NCBI GenBank assembly: GCA_963705325.1
Contig: OY970069.1
Coordinates: 5,146,001-5,210,000 of the forward strand
Origin: DATARH01 sp963705325
Lineage (GTDB): Bacteria; Pseudomonadota; Alphaproteobacteria; ATCC43930; CGMCC-115725
Length of the DNA: 64,000 bases
Direction of reading: 5' to 3'
Position 1 is the first letter of the stretch. Each line of letters opens with the position of its first letter. Shown piece after piece: positions 28,678-37,310 of the stretch. The position numbers were made by a program, and so were the translations under genes. The notes under the pieces were generated by a model. The model had not been told where the DNA came from. It saw only the letters and a program-made list of their open reading frames with translations, and did no database searches.

Positions 28678-28772
28678 CACTGCCCCCCACATCTTGCGGT
28701 CAGGTCAGCGAATCACACTTTATCTGCTCTAGAAACCCCTTTCAGCGATTCCAGCCAATGCGGCTATGCTCT

Positions 28773-28987
28773 AGTCGGCCGCGCTAGGCAGCTGACGGAG
28801 TTGCGCCTTGAGTGCATCGAAGTCGACCGGCTTAGTGAGGAACTCGGCAGCGCCAAGCTCACTTGCCCTGCGTCTGCGCTCGTCGTCGCCATAGGCGGTC
28901 ACCATCATCACCGGGATGTCGGGGAAGCGTTGTTTGATGGCTTCGAGGAGCTGTAACCCGTCCGTCCCCTTGATGTTTGCACGATGC
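28773..28987 (-). pseudogene. C-terminal fragment of response regulator
   Basis: Reads GTDGLQLLEAIKQRFPDIPV...TAYGDDERRRRASELGAAEF, then TKPVDFDALKAQLRQLPSAAD and stop: nearly the same as the C-terminal half of the receiver at 17830-18219. The N-terminal half with the phospho-Asp is lost; it is joined out of frame to the start of a PPOx-like gene at a deletion junction near 28985. Confidence 0.8.
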
Positions 28988-29087
28988 GCGCATTTGCTTC
29001 GCCGTTTTGATCAACGGTGATGGCGAAGCACATGGGGACCTTCGCGATCACGTCTCGCGCTATCTGCAACAGGTCGCTTGCGTCCAT
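28908..29087 (-). pseudogene. N-terminal fragment of pyridoxamine-phosphate-oxidase-like protein
   Basis: ATG 29087, six bases after AGGGGAA, opens MDASDLLQIARDVIAKVPMC, FAITVDQNGEANARIVQ: the N-terminus of general-stress FMN-binding split-barrel proteins. After about 34 residues the frame enters the receiver remnant and stops at 28908. Not functional as a flavoprotein. Confidence 0.65.
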
Positions 29088-29149
29088 TGCATTCCCCTGT
29101 GCTGCCCTCCACTAAGCGGGCCGTGAGAGCAGATGCTAACCCTGCTCCC

Positions 29150-31074
29150 CTAACGCGGCAGGCGGATCGTAAACTCGGTATAGGACCCCGGCTCGCTCTC
29201 CACCGTGATCGTGCCGCCATGCTGTTGCGTGACGATGTCGTAGCTGATCGAGAGACCCAGCCCAGTACCCTCGCCAGTCGGCTTGGTGGTGAAGAACGGC
29301 TGGAACAGCTTGTCCCTGATGTCCGGCGGGATGCCGATGCCATTGTCACGCACCCGCACCTCCGACCGCGGTCGGCGGTCTCCCGCGCCCGCTTGGTGGT
29401 GGCGTAGAACCCATTGCCAAACAGGTTCAAGAACACCCGGGTCATCTCCTGTGGTGCCAGCTCTATCGGCTTCAGGCTCTGCGCGTAGTCGCGCTGCAGG
29501 GTGATGTTGAAGCTCTGATCCTGGGCACGGGCGCCGTGGTAGGCGAGGTTCAAGGCTTCTTCGATCACCCCGTTGAGATCGACCTCGCGGCGCTCGCCAC
29601 TCACCCCGCGTGAGTGTTCCAACATGCTTTTGACGATGTTGTCGGCGCGCTTGCCGTGCTCGGCGATCTTTTCGAGATTGCCGGTCAACAGCTCCATCGT
29701 GTCGTCGACATCGGCGCGCTTGTCCTCATCGAGTGTCGCGACAGCCGGGGCCGTCGTCTCCTTTAGCTCGTCGAGCAGCTCAACCGAGAGACTGGCGAAA
29801 TTGTTGACGAAGTTGAGCGGGTTCTTGATCTCGTGGGCGATCCCGGCGGTCAGCTGACCCAAGGACGCCATCTTCTCGGCTTGGATCAGATTGGCCTGCG
29901 CCGCCTTCAGGTCGCGCAGGGCCGTCTCGGCATCGTCACGCGCCTCGCGGGTCTCGGTAATTAGCCGCACGTTCTCCATCGCGATCACGGCTTGCGCCGC
30001 AAAGTTCTGTAACAAAGCGATCTGCTTATCGGTGAATGGCCGGACCTCGCGGCGATGGACGCTGAAATACCCTAAGAGGACGTCGTCCTTGAGTAGCGGG
30101 ACCGCAAGATAAGTGCGGCTTCCGGTATCCTCGACGGCTGCGCGTGTAATCCGAGCTGCCACTCGATCTGACGATCCAACGAACTCCCGCAAATCCGGCA
30201 GGTGGACGACCTCACCACGGGTTAGCCGCGCCCCTAATTCTCCTTTGGTTAAAAGGCCCTCGCGTGCGACCGCTGCGTGCTTCTCGGGATATCCGCGCGT
30301 CGCAACAGCGGGCATACGCTCGCCGTTATTGATGCAAAAGGAGCCTAACGTCGCCCCGCACAGAGCGTGCGCTTTCTCTAGGATCGCCTCGAACACTGGC
30401 TTGAGATTGCCCGGTGAAGAGTTGATGACCCCGAGTACCTCGGCGGTCGCGGTCTGTTGCTCCAGTGCCTCGCGGGTCTCGGTGATCAGCCGCGCGTTTT
30501 CCATCGCGATCACCGCCTGGGCGGCGAAGTTCTGAAGCAGTGTAACTTGCCGGTCGGAAAAGGGGCGAGAGTCCCGGCGGTACACCGTCAGCGCGCCGAG
30601 CAATCCCTCATTTCTACGCAGCGCTACCTCGAGCGACCAGCAGCCTGCCTCCAAGTCGGCGAGCGCCTCCTCCCGCGCATCCCCAGCAAGGCCGAGGTCG
30701 AAGTTGATGACCAGATTCTCGCCGGAGAGGATGCGGCCAAGCCCCGTTTGTGGCAGCGGGCTAACCGGGTGGCGGATGCGCATCTCCAACGCCTGTGGCA
30801 CACCGCGTAATGCGGCGGCGCGAAAGCCCCCACTGTCATGGACCCAAAAAACCCCGAAGGATGCCTCGCACAAAGCGGTCACCTTCTCCACCATCGCCTC
30901 GAAAACCGGTGCGAGGTCGCCGGGCGAGGCATTGATCACCTGCATGATCTCGGCATTAGCCTGCTGTTGTGCCAAGGCCTCATCACGCTCGGAGAAGGAG
31001 TCGGTGAGTTTCCTTTCCAGTTCCGCAATGCGTCGCCGAAGATCGGCTACCACATCGCCCCGTGTCGCGGTCAT
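29150..31074 (-). pseudogene. Two-GAF histidine kinase, frameshifted in the ATPase domain
   Basis: Starts MTATRGDVVADLRRRIAELE; GAF domains at about 45-195 and 215-370; HisKA with LTAGIAHEIKNPLNFVNNFA almost identical to the kinase at 13332. In HATPase_c about 55 bases are missing after KRARE relative to that paralogue. Reading then leaves frame; the correct frame resumes near 29359 with VRDNGIGIPPDIRDKLF and GTGLGLSISYDIV to 29150. The shifted frame runs to 29011. Probably inactive as a kinase. Confidence 0.78.
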
Positions 31075-31110
31075 TCTGTCCCCCGCGAGGGTGGAACTTT
31101 CGAGTCCCGG

Positions 31111-31380
31111 TCAGCCAGGGGGAGGCAAATCCAGCGCTTCGACGATCCGGCTGTACGGCAGGCCTGCAGCGTCGTTGACCTGCTGGACCGCCACTGCGTT
31201 GGCCGCCTCGAACAAGCAGCAGCAGCGTCCGTCCTGAGGCGAGAACACGGAGCGCAGATAGCGCACTGGGGTTCCTTGCGCGGTCGCCTTGCCCGCCTCA
31301 GCGATTGCCGCGCCCTGTGCCGCGGCAAGAGCCTCCATGCTGATCCCAGGTAATTCTCGCTCAACCATCCATACGGACAT
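31111..31380 (-). CDS. DUF4242-type small protein
   Basis: 89 residues beginning MSVWMVERELPGISMEALAA; the pattern (PVRYLRSVFSPQDGRCCCLF, AAGLPYSRIVEALDL) matches SCO4226-like/DUF4242 proteins, some of which bind nickel. I see two extra Cys in the middle (RCCCLF). ATG 31380 follows GGAGGTGGGGC. 36 bases before the decayed kinase, so they were probably co-transcribed. Confidence 0.75.
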   Translation of the reverse strand: MSVWMVERELPGISMEALAAAQGAAIAEAGKATAQGTPVRYLRSVFSPQDGRCCCLFEAANAVAVQQVNDAAGLPYSRIVEALDLPPPG

Positions 31381-31499
31381 GCCCCACCTCCGGAAATCAC
31401 ATCGCGCGCGGTTGACGTTTGCAGTCAGACAATGCACTGCGCCGAGTTCGGCGACAAGGCGTCGAATCCGGTGGCCGAAGAACCTGGTTGATAGTCCCC

Positions 31500-32486
31500 T
31501 TAACCAAAAGCCGGTAGTACCTCCTCCGTCACGCGCTTGAACTGGCGCTTCTGGTCGTATCCTGTGACCCGCAGCAAAATCGTCGTTGCTCCGGCGTCAA
31601 CGTATCTTTGTAGACTTTGAATGCATTGCGCGGGTGAGCCGGCCGCCACCCAGCGCTGTAGCATGTCCGGGCGGTAATCGACCGAGTAATAGCTGTCGAG
31701 AAACTGCTTGGACTCGGCGAATGCCGCATCGCGGTCTTCATTGACATTGATATTGTGGTAGATGGCGACCTCGAAGTCGGGCTTCAGTTCGCCCCCCATG
31801 TCGCGCGCGTAACCGCGGATCATCGCGAGCGACGTCTCCACCTCTTCCGGCGATTTGAAGGTGGTCATCCAGCCATCGCCGAGCTGCGCCACCCGCCGGT
31901 AACTTTGCTCCACGTTCCGTCTCTTATTCAGGTCGGGGTTGGCGGTGACCCAAATCGGAATGGGCCGCTGAATGGGGCGCGGCAGCATAGTGAGATTGCG
32001 GAAGCGCGAATATTGTCCAGCGTAATCGACGTTCTCGCGTGACGAGGTAAGCCGCAGTATCTCGATCGCCTCCTCCATGCGGCGCATCCTGCTGGAAGGC
32101 TCGATTCCGAAATGGGCAAACTCCTTCTCGAAATCACCTCCGCCGGGCTCGGGCTTGCCTTGGCAGGCGACGAAAACGGTGCGCCCGCCGGAGAGGAGAT
32201 CGAGACTGGCCCACTGGTAGGCGAGCACCAGCGCATTGCGCAGCGGGGTGCTGGCAAAGCACGCCGCTCCGATGCGCACGCGAGTGGTGCGGGCAGCGAT
32301 TGCCCCCATCAGTACCATCGCGTCAAGCCGGGGTTTGGCAAAAATCGAATCGCCAACCCACACGGATTCCCAGCCTGACGACTCGGCGTCCGCTGCCAGC
32401 TGCAGCATCTCCCCCACAGTGGTCACGCCGGTGATGACGCCACGATTGGGGAGAGTGAGCCCGAATTTCACCCCGCCTCCAGCCAT
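31500..32486 (-). CDS. LLM-class flavin-dependent oxidoreductase
   Basis: 328 residues of the bacterial luciferase-like fold. N-terminal MAGGGVKFGLTLPNRGVITG, then LAADAESSGWESVWVGDSIF, TTRVRIGAACFASTPLRNAL and RMRRMEEAIEILR, as in F420- or FMN-dependent monooxygenases. The oxidised substrate cannot be told. Single gene on the minus strand. Confidence 0.82.
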   Translation of the reverse strand: MAGGGVKFGLTLPNRGVITGVTTVGEMLQLAADAESSGWESVWVGDSIFAKPRLDAMVLMGAIAARTTRVRIGAACFASTPLRNALVLAYQWASLDLLSGGRTVFVACQGKPEPGGGDFEKEFAHFGIEPSSRMRRMEEAIEILRLTSSRENVDYAGQYSRFRNLTMLPRPIQRPIPIWVTANPDLNKRRNVEQSYRRVAQLGDGWMTTFKSPEEVETSLAMIRGYARDMGGELKPDFEVAIYHNINVNEDRDAAFAESKQFLDSYYSVDYRPDMLQRWVAAGSPAQCIQSLQRYVDAGATTILLRVTGYDQKRQFKRVTEEVLPAFG

Positions 32487-32778
32487 CTCTGTTCCCGCTC
32501 GTCTTGCCTGAGGACCGAAGTTATTACATTAACTCGGCGATCTCCGGGTCGGAGACTACTTTCCTCAGGCGCGGGCATCCTTAGCCGTTCCGGGACCAGG
32601 GTGGGAGGCCGGGAACGGCGCGTCTCAGGCGTCGCGGGAGGTCGCTAAGACTGGGGAACCTCGCCTCACCGTAGCCGGAGGGGGAACGGTGCCTAAGGAG
32701 TGATCGCTGCGCCTAGAATTCATTGACTAGGGGTGCCTTCTCCCGAAAAGTTTCTGTTCGCATCTTCGGGCGAGAGCG
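32487..32778. other. Intergenic stretch between divergent genes
   Basis: 292 bases, GC-rich, holding the promoters of the LLM oxidoreductase (minus) and dioxygenase (plus). Several GGGAAC occurrences (for example 32624, 32654) are not paired with a matching -10 at the spacing expected for EcfG promoters. No gene. Confidence 0.5.
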
Positions 32779-33624
32779 ATGAAATACGAGCAAATCCAGG
32801 TTGAGCCGCTATCCAACTGCCTCGGGGCTGAGATCGGTGGGATCGACCTTAGAGAGCCGATATCGAACTCAGCGTGGACTGAAATTCGCCACGCGTTTGG
32901 CGAGTACGGCGTTGTGTTCTTCCGGGACCAGAACTTGACCCCTGAGGCTCACGTGGGCTTTGCCGAGCGTTTTGGTCCAATCAACATCAATCGGTTCTTC
33001 GCCGCCGTCCCGGCGTATCCGATGATCGCCGAGGTTCGTAAAGAACCGGAGCAGACACGCAATATCGGCGGTGGCTGGCATACGGATCACAGCTACGATC
33101 AGGTTCCAGCACTGGGTTCAATGTTGTACGCGCGAGAGGTGCCGCGCACCGGCGGCGATACGCTGTTCGCCAGCATGTACGCCGCCTATGAGGCGCTCTC
33201 TGATGGCCTGAAGGCGACCCTTGAGGGGTTGCGCGCCTTCCATTCCAGCCGGCACGTCTTCGGTGCCGAGGCGATGGCCCGACGGGGTGATCTCAACGGC
33301 AGGCTCGGCAATCCTGAATTGGCAACGCAGGACGCGGTGCACCCCGTCGTGATCCGACACCCCGATACCGGCCGCAAGGCGCTCTATGTAAACCCTGGGT
33401 TCACGGTGCGCTTCGACGGCTGGACTGACGATGAATCGCGGCCATTGCTTGAGTATCTATACCACCACGCCGTGCGCCCCGAATTCACCTGCCGTTTCCA
33501 CTGGCGCGAAGGTTCGCTGGCGTTGTGGGACAATCGCTCGACCTGGCATTTTGCCCTTAACGATTATCATGGCGAGCGCCGGCTCCTTCACCGCGTCACC
33601 ATCGAGGGCTCGCCGCTGAATTAG
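32779..33624 (+). CDS. TauD/TfdA-family Fe(II)/2-oxoglutarate dioxygenase
   Basis: 281 residues. Iron ligands His and Asp in GGGWHTDHSYDQVPALGSML near residues 98-103, distal His in DNRSTWHFALNDYHGERRL and the 2-oxoglutarate Arg in RRLLHRVTIEG. Typical length for taurine/alkylsulfonate or 2,4-D type oxygenases; substrate not inferable. Divergent from the LLM oxidoreductase. Confidence 0.88.
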   Translation: MKYEQIQVEPLSNCLGAEIGGIDLREPISNSAWTEIRHAFGEYGVVFFRDQNLTPEAHVGFAERFGPININRFFAAVPAYPMIAEVRKEPEQTRNIGGGWHTDHSYDQVPALGSMLYAREVPRTGGDTLFASMYAAYEALSDGLKATLEGLRAFHSSRHVFGAEAMARRGDLNGRLGNPELATQDAVHPVVIRHPDTGRKALYVNPGFTVRFDGWTDDESRPLLEYLYHHAVRPEFTCRFHWREGSLALWDNRSTWHFALNDYHGERRLLHRVTIEGSPLN

Positions 33625-33667
33625 CGGTGGGGAGGCGTTTTCAGCTCAGCGCCAGATCGACTGCGGA

Positions 33668-35266
33668 TCACCTGTCGAGCCACACATCTTCCATCCGCCA
33701 GCCATTGAAAATGCTGTTGGCCATGATGGTGAGACCCTTGATGTAGGGTTGTTGGCAGGTTCCGGTGCGGTTGTAGAAGATGATCGGCCTGGCGTTGTCG
33801 GCTGCCAGTTTGCGCTCGATCTCCCACAAAATCTGCTTGCGCCGGTCGGCATCACTTTCGCGCGACTGCGCCTCGATCATCTTGTCGACGTCGTGGTTGC
33901 AGTAGCCGTCCCAGTTGAGGCTCGATCCGCAGCCGTAGAACAGTTTGAGGGTCGGATCCGGGTCAGGACCGCTTGTCTGGAGATTGAGCGCAACCGCATA
34001 GTCCTTGCGCAGGATCTTGGGGAAATACTGCGGGGTATCGACCAGTTCGAGCTCGCCGTCGATATAAACGTGCTTTAGTTGGTCGATCAGCAGGACCGCC
34101 GGATCGCGATAGACAAACCAATCGCGCGTCGACACTTTGATCTTGAGCGGATTGTCCGGTCCATAGCCGAGCCTCTGCATGATCTGGCGCGCCTGATCCC
34201 GATTCTTATGCACGTCAGGGTCGTAGCCTGCCAGCGTGCCAATCTGATCGGCGGGCATTCCCCACAATCCGCCCGGCGGTGGCTGCAGCACCCCGCCGAT
34301 CTCGGCCTGCCCTTGGGCCAGAATATCGACAAACGCCTTGCGGTCGATGCTGAGCGCCATGGCGCGGCGAAGATCGGGATTATCGAATGGCGGTTTGTCG
34401 CGGTTGATGAGAACGTGCCGCGGGATCATGCCCGGAGAAAGCTCGCACACCGCCTGCGGCATCTGGCTGTGCACGTCGTTCAGCATCGGCACCGTCAGAC
34501 CGTAGGGAAGGGTCATGTCGGCCTGACCCGATCGGAACGTCAGCTCCGCCGTCGACGGGTCGGAGATGATCGTGTACTCGATGCCGTCGAGGTAGGGCCG
34601 GCCCGGCTTCCAGTAGTCTGGGTTGCGCATGAGCTTGATCAACTCGTTCGGCTTGAACGCGACGAATTTGAAGGGGCCAGTTCCGATCGGGTGCTGACGC
34701 ATCTGTGTCGCCGTCACATGGCACGGGTAGATCGCCGAAAACCCGCCGGCCAGCAGCATCGGAAAAGCCGGCTGCGGCCGCCGCAGATGAAAAGTGACTT
34801 CGTCATCGCCGGTGGCCGTCACGCTTTCCAAGTTGTCATAGGAGGATTTCCGCGGATTGAGGCGCAGCTTGTCGGGCGCGTTGTCGGCCATGAGATCCCA
34901 CGTACAGACGACGTCTTTGGCGGTGAAGGGCTGGCCGTCATGCCACTTGACGCCCTGACGCAGCTTGAACGTCAGCTCGGTGCCGGCTTCGTTCCATGAC
35001 CAACTCTCCGCCAAATCGGGAACGATCGATTGCAGGCTGACCTGGGGCACATGCTGATCGAACATGATCAGGTTATTGAAGATGCCCATCGCCGGCATCT
35101 CGCCGACGATCGTCGCTAGCTCCAGGATCGACAGGTTCGGCGGGTTCGCGGTCAAATATACTCGCAGGACGCCGCCTTGCTTTTGCGCCAGAGCGGAATT
35201 CGCGATGACGAGCGTGACCAATAGAAGAAAAGCCGCCAAGACGGCTCGCAGAGACCGCCGCATCAC
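33668..35266 (-). CDS. ABC transporter substrate-binding protein, family 5
   Basis: 532 residues with a Sec signal (MMRRSLRAVLAAFLLLVTLV, cleavage after NSALA). SBP_bac_5 features: LAESWSWNEAGTELTFKLRQ, GVKWHDGQPFTAKDVVCTWD, IGTGPFKFVAFKPNELIKLM. Periplasmic receptor for peptides, nickel or similar; no permease or ATPase genes are adjacent, so it is an orphan. TTG or ATG starts are possible within three codons. Confidence 0.85.
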   Translation of the reverse strand: MMRRSLRAVLAAFLLLVTLVIANSALAQKQGGVLRVYLTANPPNLSILELATIVGEMPAMGIFNNLIMFDQHVPQVSLQSIVPDLAESWSWNEAGTELTFKLRQGVKWHDGQPFTAKDVVCTWDLMADNAPDKLRLNPRKSSYDNLESVTATGDDEVTFHLRRPQPAFPMLLAGGFSAIYPCHVTATQMRQHPIGTGPFKFVAFKPNELIKLMRNPDYWKPGRPYLDGIEYTIISDPSTAELTFRSGQADMTLPYGLTVPMLNDVHSQMPQAVCELSPGMIPRHVLINRDKPPFDNPDLRRAMALSIDRKAFVDILAQGQAEIGGVLQPPPGGLWGMPADQIGTLAGYDPDVHKNRDQARQIMQRLGYGPDNPLKIKVSTRDWFVYRDPAVLLIDQLKHVYIDGELELVDTPQYFPKILRKDYAVALNLQTSGPDPDPTLKLFYGCGSSLNWDGYCNHDVDKMIEAQSRESDADRRKQILWEIERKLAADNARPIIFYNRTGTCQQPYIKGLTIMANSIFNGWRMEDVWLDR

Positions 35267-35621
35267 ATGATCCTCCCCGTGCTCTATCAGGGTTCGGCCA
35301 TTGTCTGAGATGGCCTTTGCCGTTGGTTGCCACCATGATCATTCGCGCAGACAGCTCGGACAACGGCAAATCGCGCGGCGATCGACGGCTATCGATCGAC
35401 TACGCAGTGGTATCGGTCCCAGTGGCTATAGCCGTCCGCTTCCGGCGCTAAGGCGACCTCTACTGCATGCCGCTTGGGCGACTGCTCTGCGCAGCCAAAG
35501 CCGTCATTGGGCGACGATGTGAGCAATGACGCCAATGCGCCGAGAGCCGCCATTCGTCGGGTGACAAGCAACCGACTGCAGTTAGGCTCTCAGGGTGGTT
35601 TTGATCCACGCAGGCTCTGTT
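35267..35621. other. Intergenic stretch without recognised gene
   Basis: 355 bases between the minus-strand substrate-binding protein and the FixK-like box at 35622. Short frames occur but none has a convincing ribosome-binding site or protein-like sequence. Confidence 0.45.
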
Positions 35622-35635
35622 TTGATCTGCATCAT
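35622..35635. promoter_or_regulatory. FixK/FNR-like box upstream of small-RNA candidate A
   Basis: TTGATCTGCATCAT: arms TTGAT/ATCAT, one mismatch from TTGAT-N4-ATCAA. A class-II start would be near 35670, about 30 bases before the first hairpin of the candidate RNA. The ATCATTCC continuation is shared with the box at 56425-56438. Confidence 0.55.
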
Positions 35636-35669
35636 TCCACTGATGCCGGATATTGTGCATGAACTGTGG

Positions 35670-35790
35670 GTGTGGCGGGCATTAATTAGTCGCATACTCC
35701 GCCCTGAGTTGCTCCCCCGCGCTCAGGGAACTGGCCGGGCGGATATGTCCCCCCGACGGCTCTTGCCCGGCCCCCTAACTAATGGGCGCA
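35670..35790 (+). ncRNA. Candidate FixK-controlled small RNA, copy A
   Basis: Two hairpins. Stem CCCTGAG/CTCAGGG (35702-35708 with 35722-35728) has a 13-base loop containing CTCCCCC. Stem GGCCGGGC/GCCCGGCC (35733-35740 with 35765-35772) has a loop containing GGATATGTCCCCCC. Copy B at 56288-56390 shares both hairpins, the core CTGGCCGGG-GGATATGTC and the upstream box. C-rich loops could pair with Shine-Dalgarno sequences. No U-run follows hairpin 2 here, so the element could instead be the leader of the short gene at 35797. Ends are inferred. Confidence 0.5.
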
Positions 35791-35796
35791 TTCGCG

Positions 35797-35880
35797 ATGA
35801 CATTGATTGGAGGCGTGATTGCCGCCTTTGGAGTGTTGGGATTGTTGGCCCTCATCAGTTTTTATGGCCTGGCCGTTTGA
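35797..35880 (+). CDS. 27-residue membrane peptide
   Basis: MTLIGGVIAAFGVLGLLALI, then SFYGLAV and TGA: one hydrophobic helix with a short aromatic end. A second in-frame ATG is at 35782. The ribosome-binding site is weak. It lies between the candidate RNA and the PAS gene. A decayed relative appears at 56217-56288. Confidence 0.4.
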   Translation: MTLIGGVIAAFGVLGLLALISFYGLAV

Positions 35881-35901
35881 TCGAGCCTGTATTGACCTGC
35901 A

Positions 35902-36381
35902 ATGACCCAACCAACTAACTCGATTACCGAGGCGGCTTTTATCGATGCGCCGCGCGATGCCGACCTCCGGGCGCTCTACCAGTATTGGGACGTCGTACGT
36001 GGGAACCGTGCGATGCCGTCGCGCCAGGACATCGACCCAACGGCGATCCCGAAGCTGCTGCCCTACATCTTTATGTACGACGTCGTGGCGGAGGGTGGAG
36101 GCTATACCATTCGCCTTGCTGGCGAAGAACTCGTGCGCTTTGTCGGACCTAATCCGAAGGGGCAGCCTGCCGGCTCGACCATGACGCCGCGCGGCGCTGC
36201 GATGCTCATCAAGGTCCTCGATGCGATCGCGACCGAACGGGTCCCGAAGTTTCGCACCGGCAAGGCGTATTGGCAGCCCAATCGCGAGTATCTCGACTAC
36301 GAAGGGTGCTTCCTGCCGCTATCATCCGACGGTCAAACCGTGGATATCATCTTCGGGGGCATCAAAGTAACGAGCTCGTAG
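35902..36381 (+). CDS. PAS_5-type single PAS domain protein
   Basis: 159 residues covering one PAS-like domain: LRALYQYWDVVRGNRAMPSR, DIDPTAIPKLLPYIFMYDVV, YTIRLAGEELVRFVGPNPKG, DIIFGGIKV. This family (PAS_5) is widespread in alphaproteobacteria and has no output domain; function unknown. 21 bases after the 27-residue peptide, so possibly co-transcribed. Confidence 0.8.
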   Translation: MTQPTNSITEAAFIDAPRDADLRALYQYWDVVRGNRAMPSRQDIDPTAIPKLLPYIFMYDVVAEGGGYTIRLAGEELVRFVGPNPKGQPAGSTMTPRGAAMLIKVLDAIATERVPKFRTGKAYWQPNREYLDYEGCFLPLSSDGQTVDIIFGGIKVTSS

Positions 36382-36420
36382 GCAAAGCGCGGGGTAATCG
36401 GACGAGCCCGGTCCCATCCA

Positions 36421-36675
36421 TCAATGCATGACGTAATTGGAGGCCCAGACGATCGAGCCGACGGCAATTCGGCGACCCCCATGCGAGGAGCGCCATTCGG
36501 TCGCGGCAATGTCCGGCGCGAGGTCTCCCATACCGAAGCATCGAATGTTGCGGCCGACCTTCTGAGCATCGACCACCGCGCGGTTCCACAGCCGATCGTC
36601 GCTCATCGGACCCTCGACGGTAAATTCGTCGGTATCTCGATCCACCACGATAAGAACGAACTGGCGCTGCGTCAT
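36421..36675 (-). CDS. Conserved small hypothetical protein
   Basis: 84 residues (MTQRQFVLIVVDRDTDEFTV, EGPMSDDRLWNRAVVDAQKV). Compact, soluble. The start overlaps the stop of the 49-residue gene upstream by four bases (ATGA), which shows the pair is translationally coupled. Family not recognised beyond similar rhizobial hypotheticals. Confidence 0.65.
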   Translation of the reverse strand: MTQRQFVLIVVDRDTDEFTVEGPMSDDRLWNRAVVDAQKVGRNIRCFGMGDLAPDIAATEWRSSHGGRRIAVGSIVWASNYVMH

Positions 36676-36821
36676 CCTTCTAAATCCGCCGCCAGCACCT
36701 CCTTGGCTTCGGCAAGCAATTGCTCGACCATCGAACGCTTCTCGTCGTCGATGTCGAGCTTCAGCAGCGCGTCGTAGTGCGCAATGTTGGCCTTGATGAT
36801 GTACCGCTCGTCGTTTGTCAT
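36672..36821 (-). CDS. 49-residue helical protein, paralogue of 56473-56640
   Basis: MTNDERYIIKANIAHYDALL, KLDIDDEKRSMVEQLLAEAK: a short amphipathic helical protein with the same plan as the protein at 56473 (IIKMNIARFEAMLMLKLENA). ATG 36821 lies after GGAGGTGCGGTG. Its 70-base leader is conserved in the paralogue. Confidence 0.65.
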   Translation of the reverse strand: MTNDERYIIKANIAHYDALLKLDIDDEKRSMVEQLLAEAKEVLAADLEG

Positions 36822-36893
36822 CACCGCACCTCCGCTAAACGGGGGCGGGAGCGCGCGTAACCTCTCTTCCGGAGGCACGCGCTTCTCTCAGCC
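36822..36893 (-). promoter_or_regulatory. Conserved 5' leader, copy 1
   Basis: Upstream of ATG 36821 the minus strand has GGCTGAGAGA, GAAGAGAGG, CGCGCTCCCGC and GGAGGTGCGGTG in the same order and spacing as 56641-56713. CTCCCGC can pair with GCGGAGG, partly hiding the ribosome-binding site. Possible translational control element. Confidence 0.5.
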
Positions 36894-36966
36894 TGCAGCG
36901 CCCGAAGCTCGTAGCCGCAGGTTCGCTACCGTACAACGCGAGTGTGCCGAAGACCAATCGAGATCG

Positions 36967-37281
36967 TTAATGTCCTGTACGGTAATAGACATTGGAGAGA
37001 GCTGGGCGCCCAGTCGTGCATTTACGATCGAGAACCCCACTCATTTTGAGACCGTTTACCGTCGATCCGGCGAAAAAAGTAGTGCCCACCGTCGGGGCAA
37101 GCAGTTTGCCGTCGAGGTAAAGTACGACGGGGGCAAGCACTTTCCACTTGCCGTCGGCGCTGCGGGCAAAGGCGGAGCATGGTACGGGCATGTCTTGCGC
37201 CAGGCCCGGCCCCACATTCAGCAATAAGGCACTCGCCACGGCTAGGCCGAGGTGGCAGCTGCGGCGGAGGAACTCCTTCAT
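36967..37281 (-). CDS. Small secreted protein
   Basis: 104 residues with a signal peptide (MKEFLRRSCHLGLAVASALL, cleavage after GPGLA) and a mature domain of about 75 residues with two Cys (PCSAF, DRKCTTGRP). Periplasmic or exported. 29 bases after the Crp/Fnr gene, so likely its operon partner. Family not recognised. Confidence 0.6.
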   Translation of the reverse strand: MKEFLRRSCHLGLAVASALLLNVGPGLAQDMPVPCSAFARSADGKWKVLAPVVLYLDGKLLAPTVGTTFFAGSTVNGLKMSGVLDRKCTTGRPALSNVYYRTGH

Positions 37282-37310
37282 CGGATCGGGCCTAGATTTG
37301 CGAGTGTTGC

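Larger units (their letters stand above)
25050..28731 (-). mobile_element. IS630-family element interrupted by IS21
   Basis: TA dinucleotides at 25050-25051 and 28730-28731 bound the element; inward from both one reads GAGCA, then partial similarity. IS630 elements duplicate a TA target. A complete IS21 (25069-27715) sits 18 bases from the left end, so the IS630 body is 25050-25068 plus 27716-28731. Confidence 0.75.

Noticed and set aside
32600..32760. GGGAAC hexamers as EcfG-type stress promoters
   Set aside because: No matching CGTT-like -10 at the required distance was found.
34079..34999. Long open frame antisense to the substrate-binding protein gene
   Set aside because: Composition is that of a codon-bias shadow; the minus-strand frame has signal peptide and family motifs.
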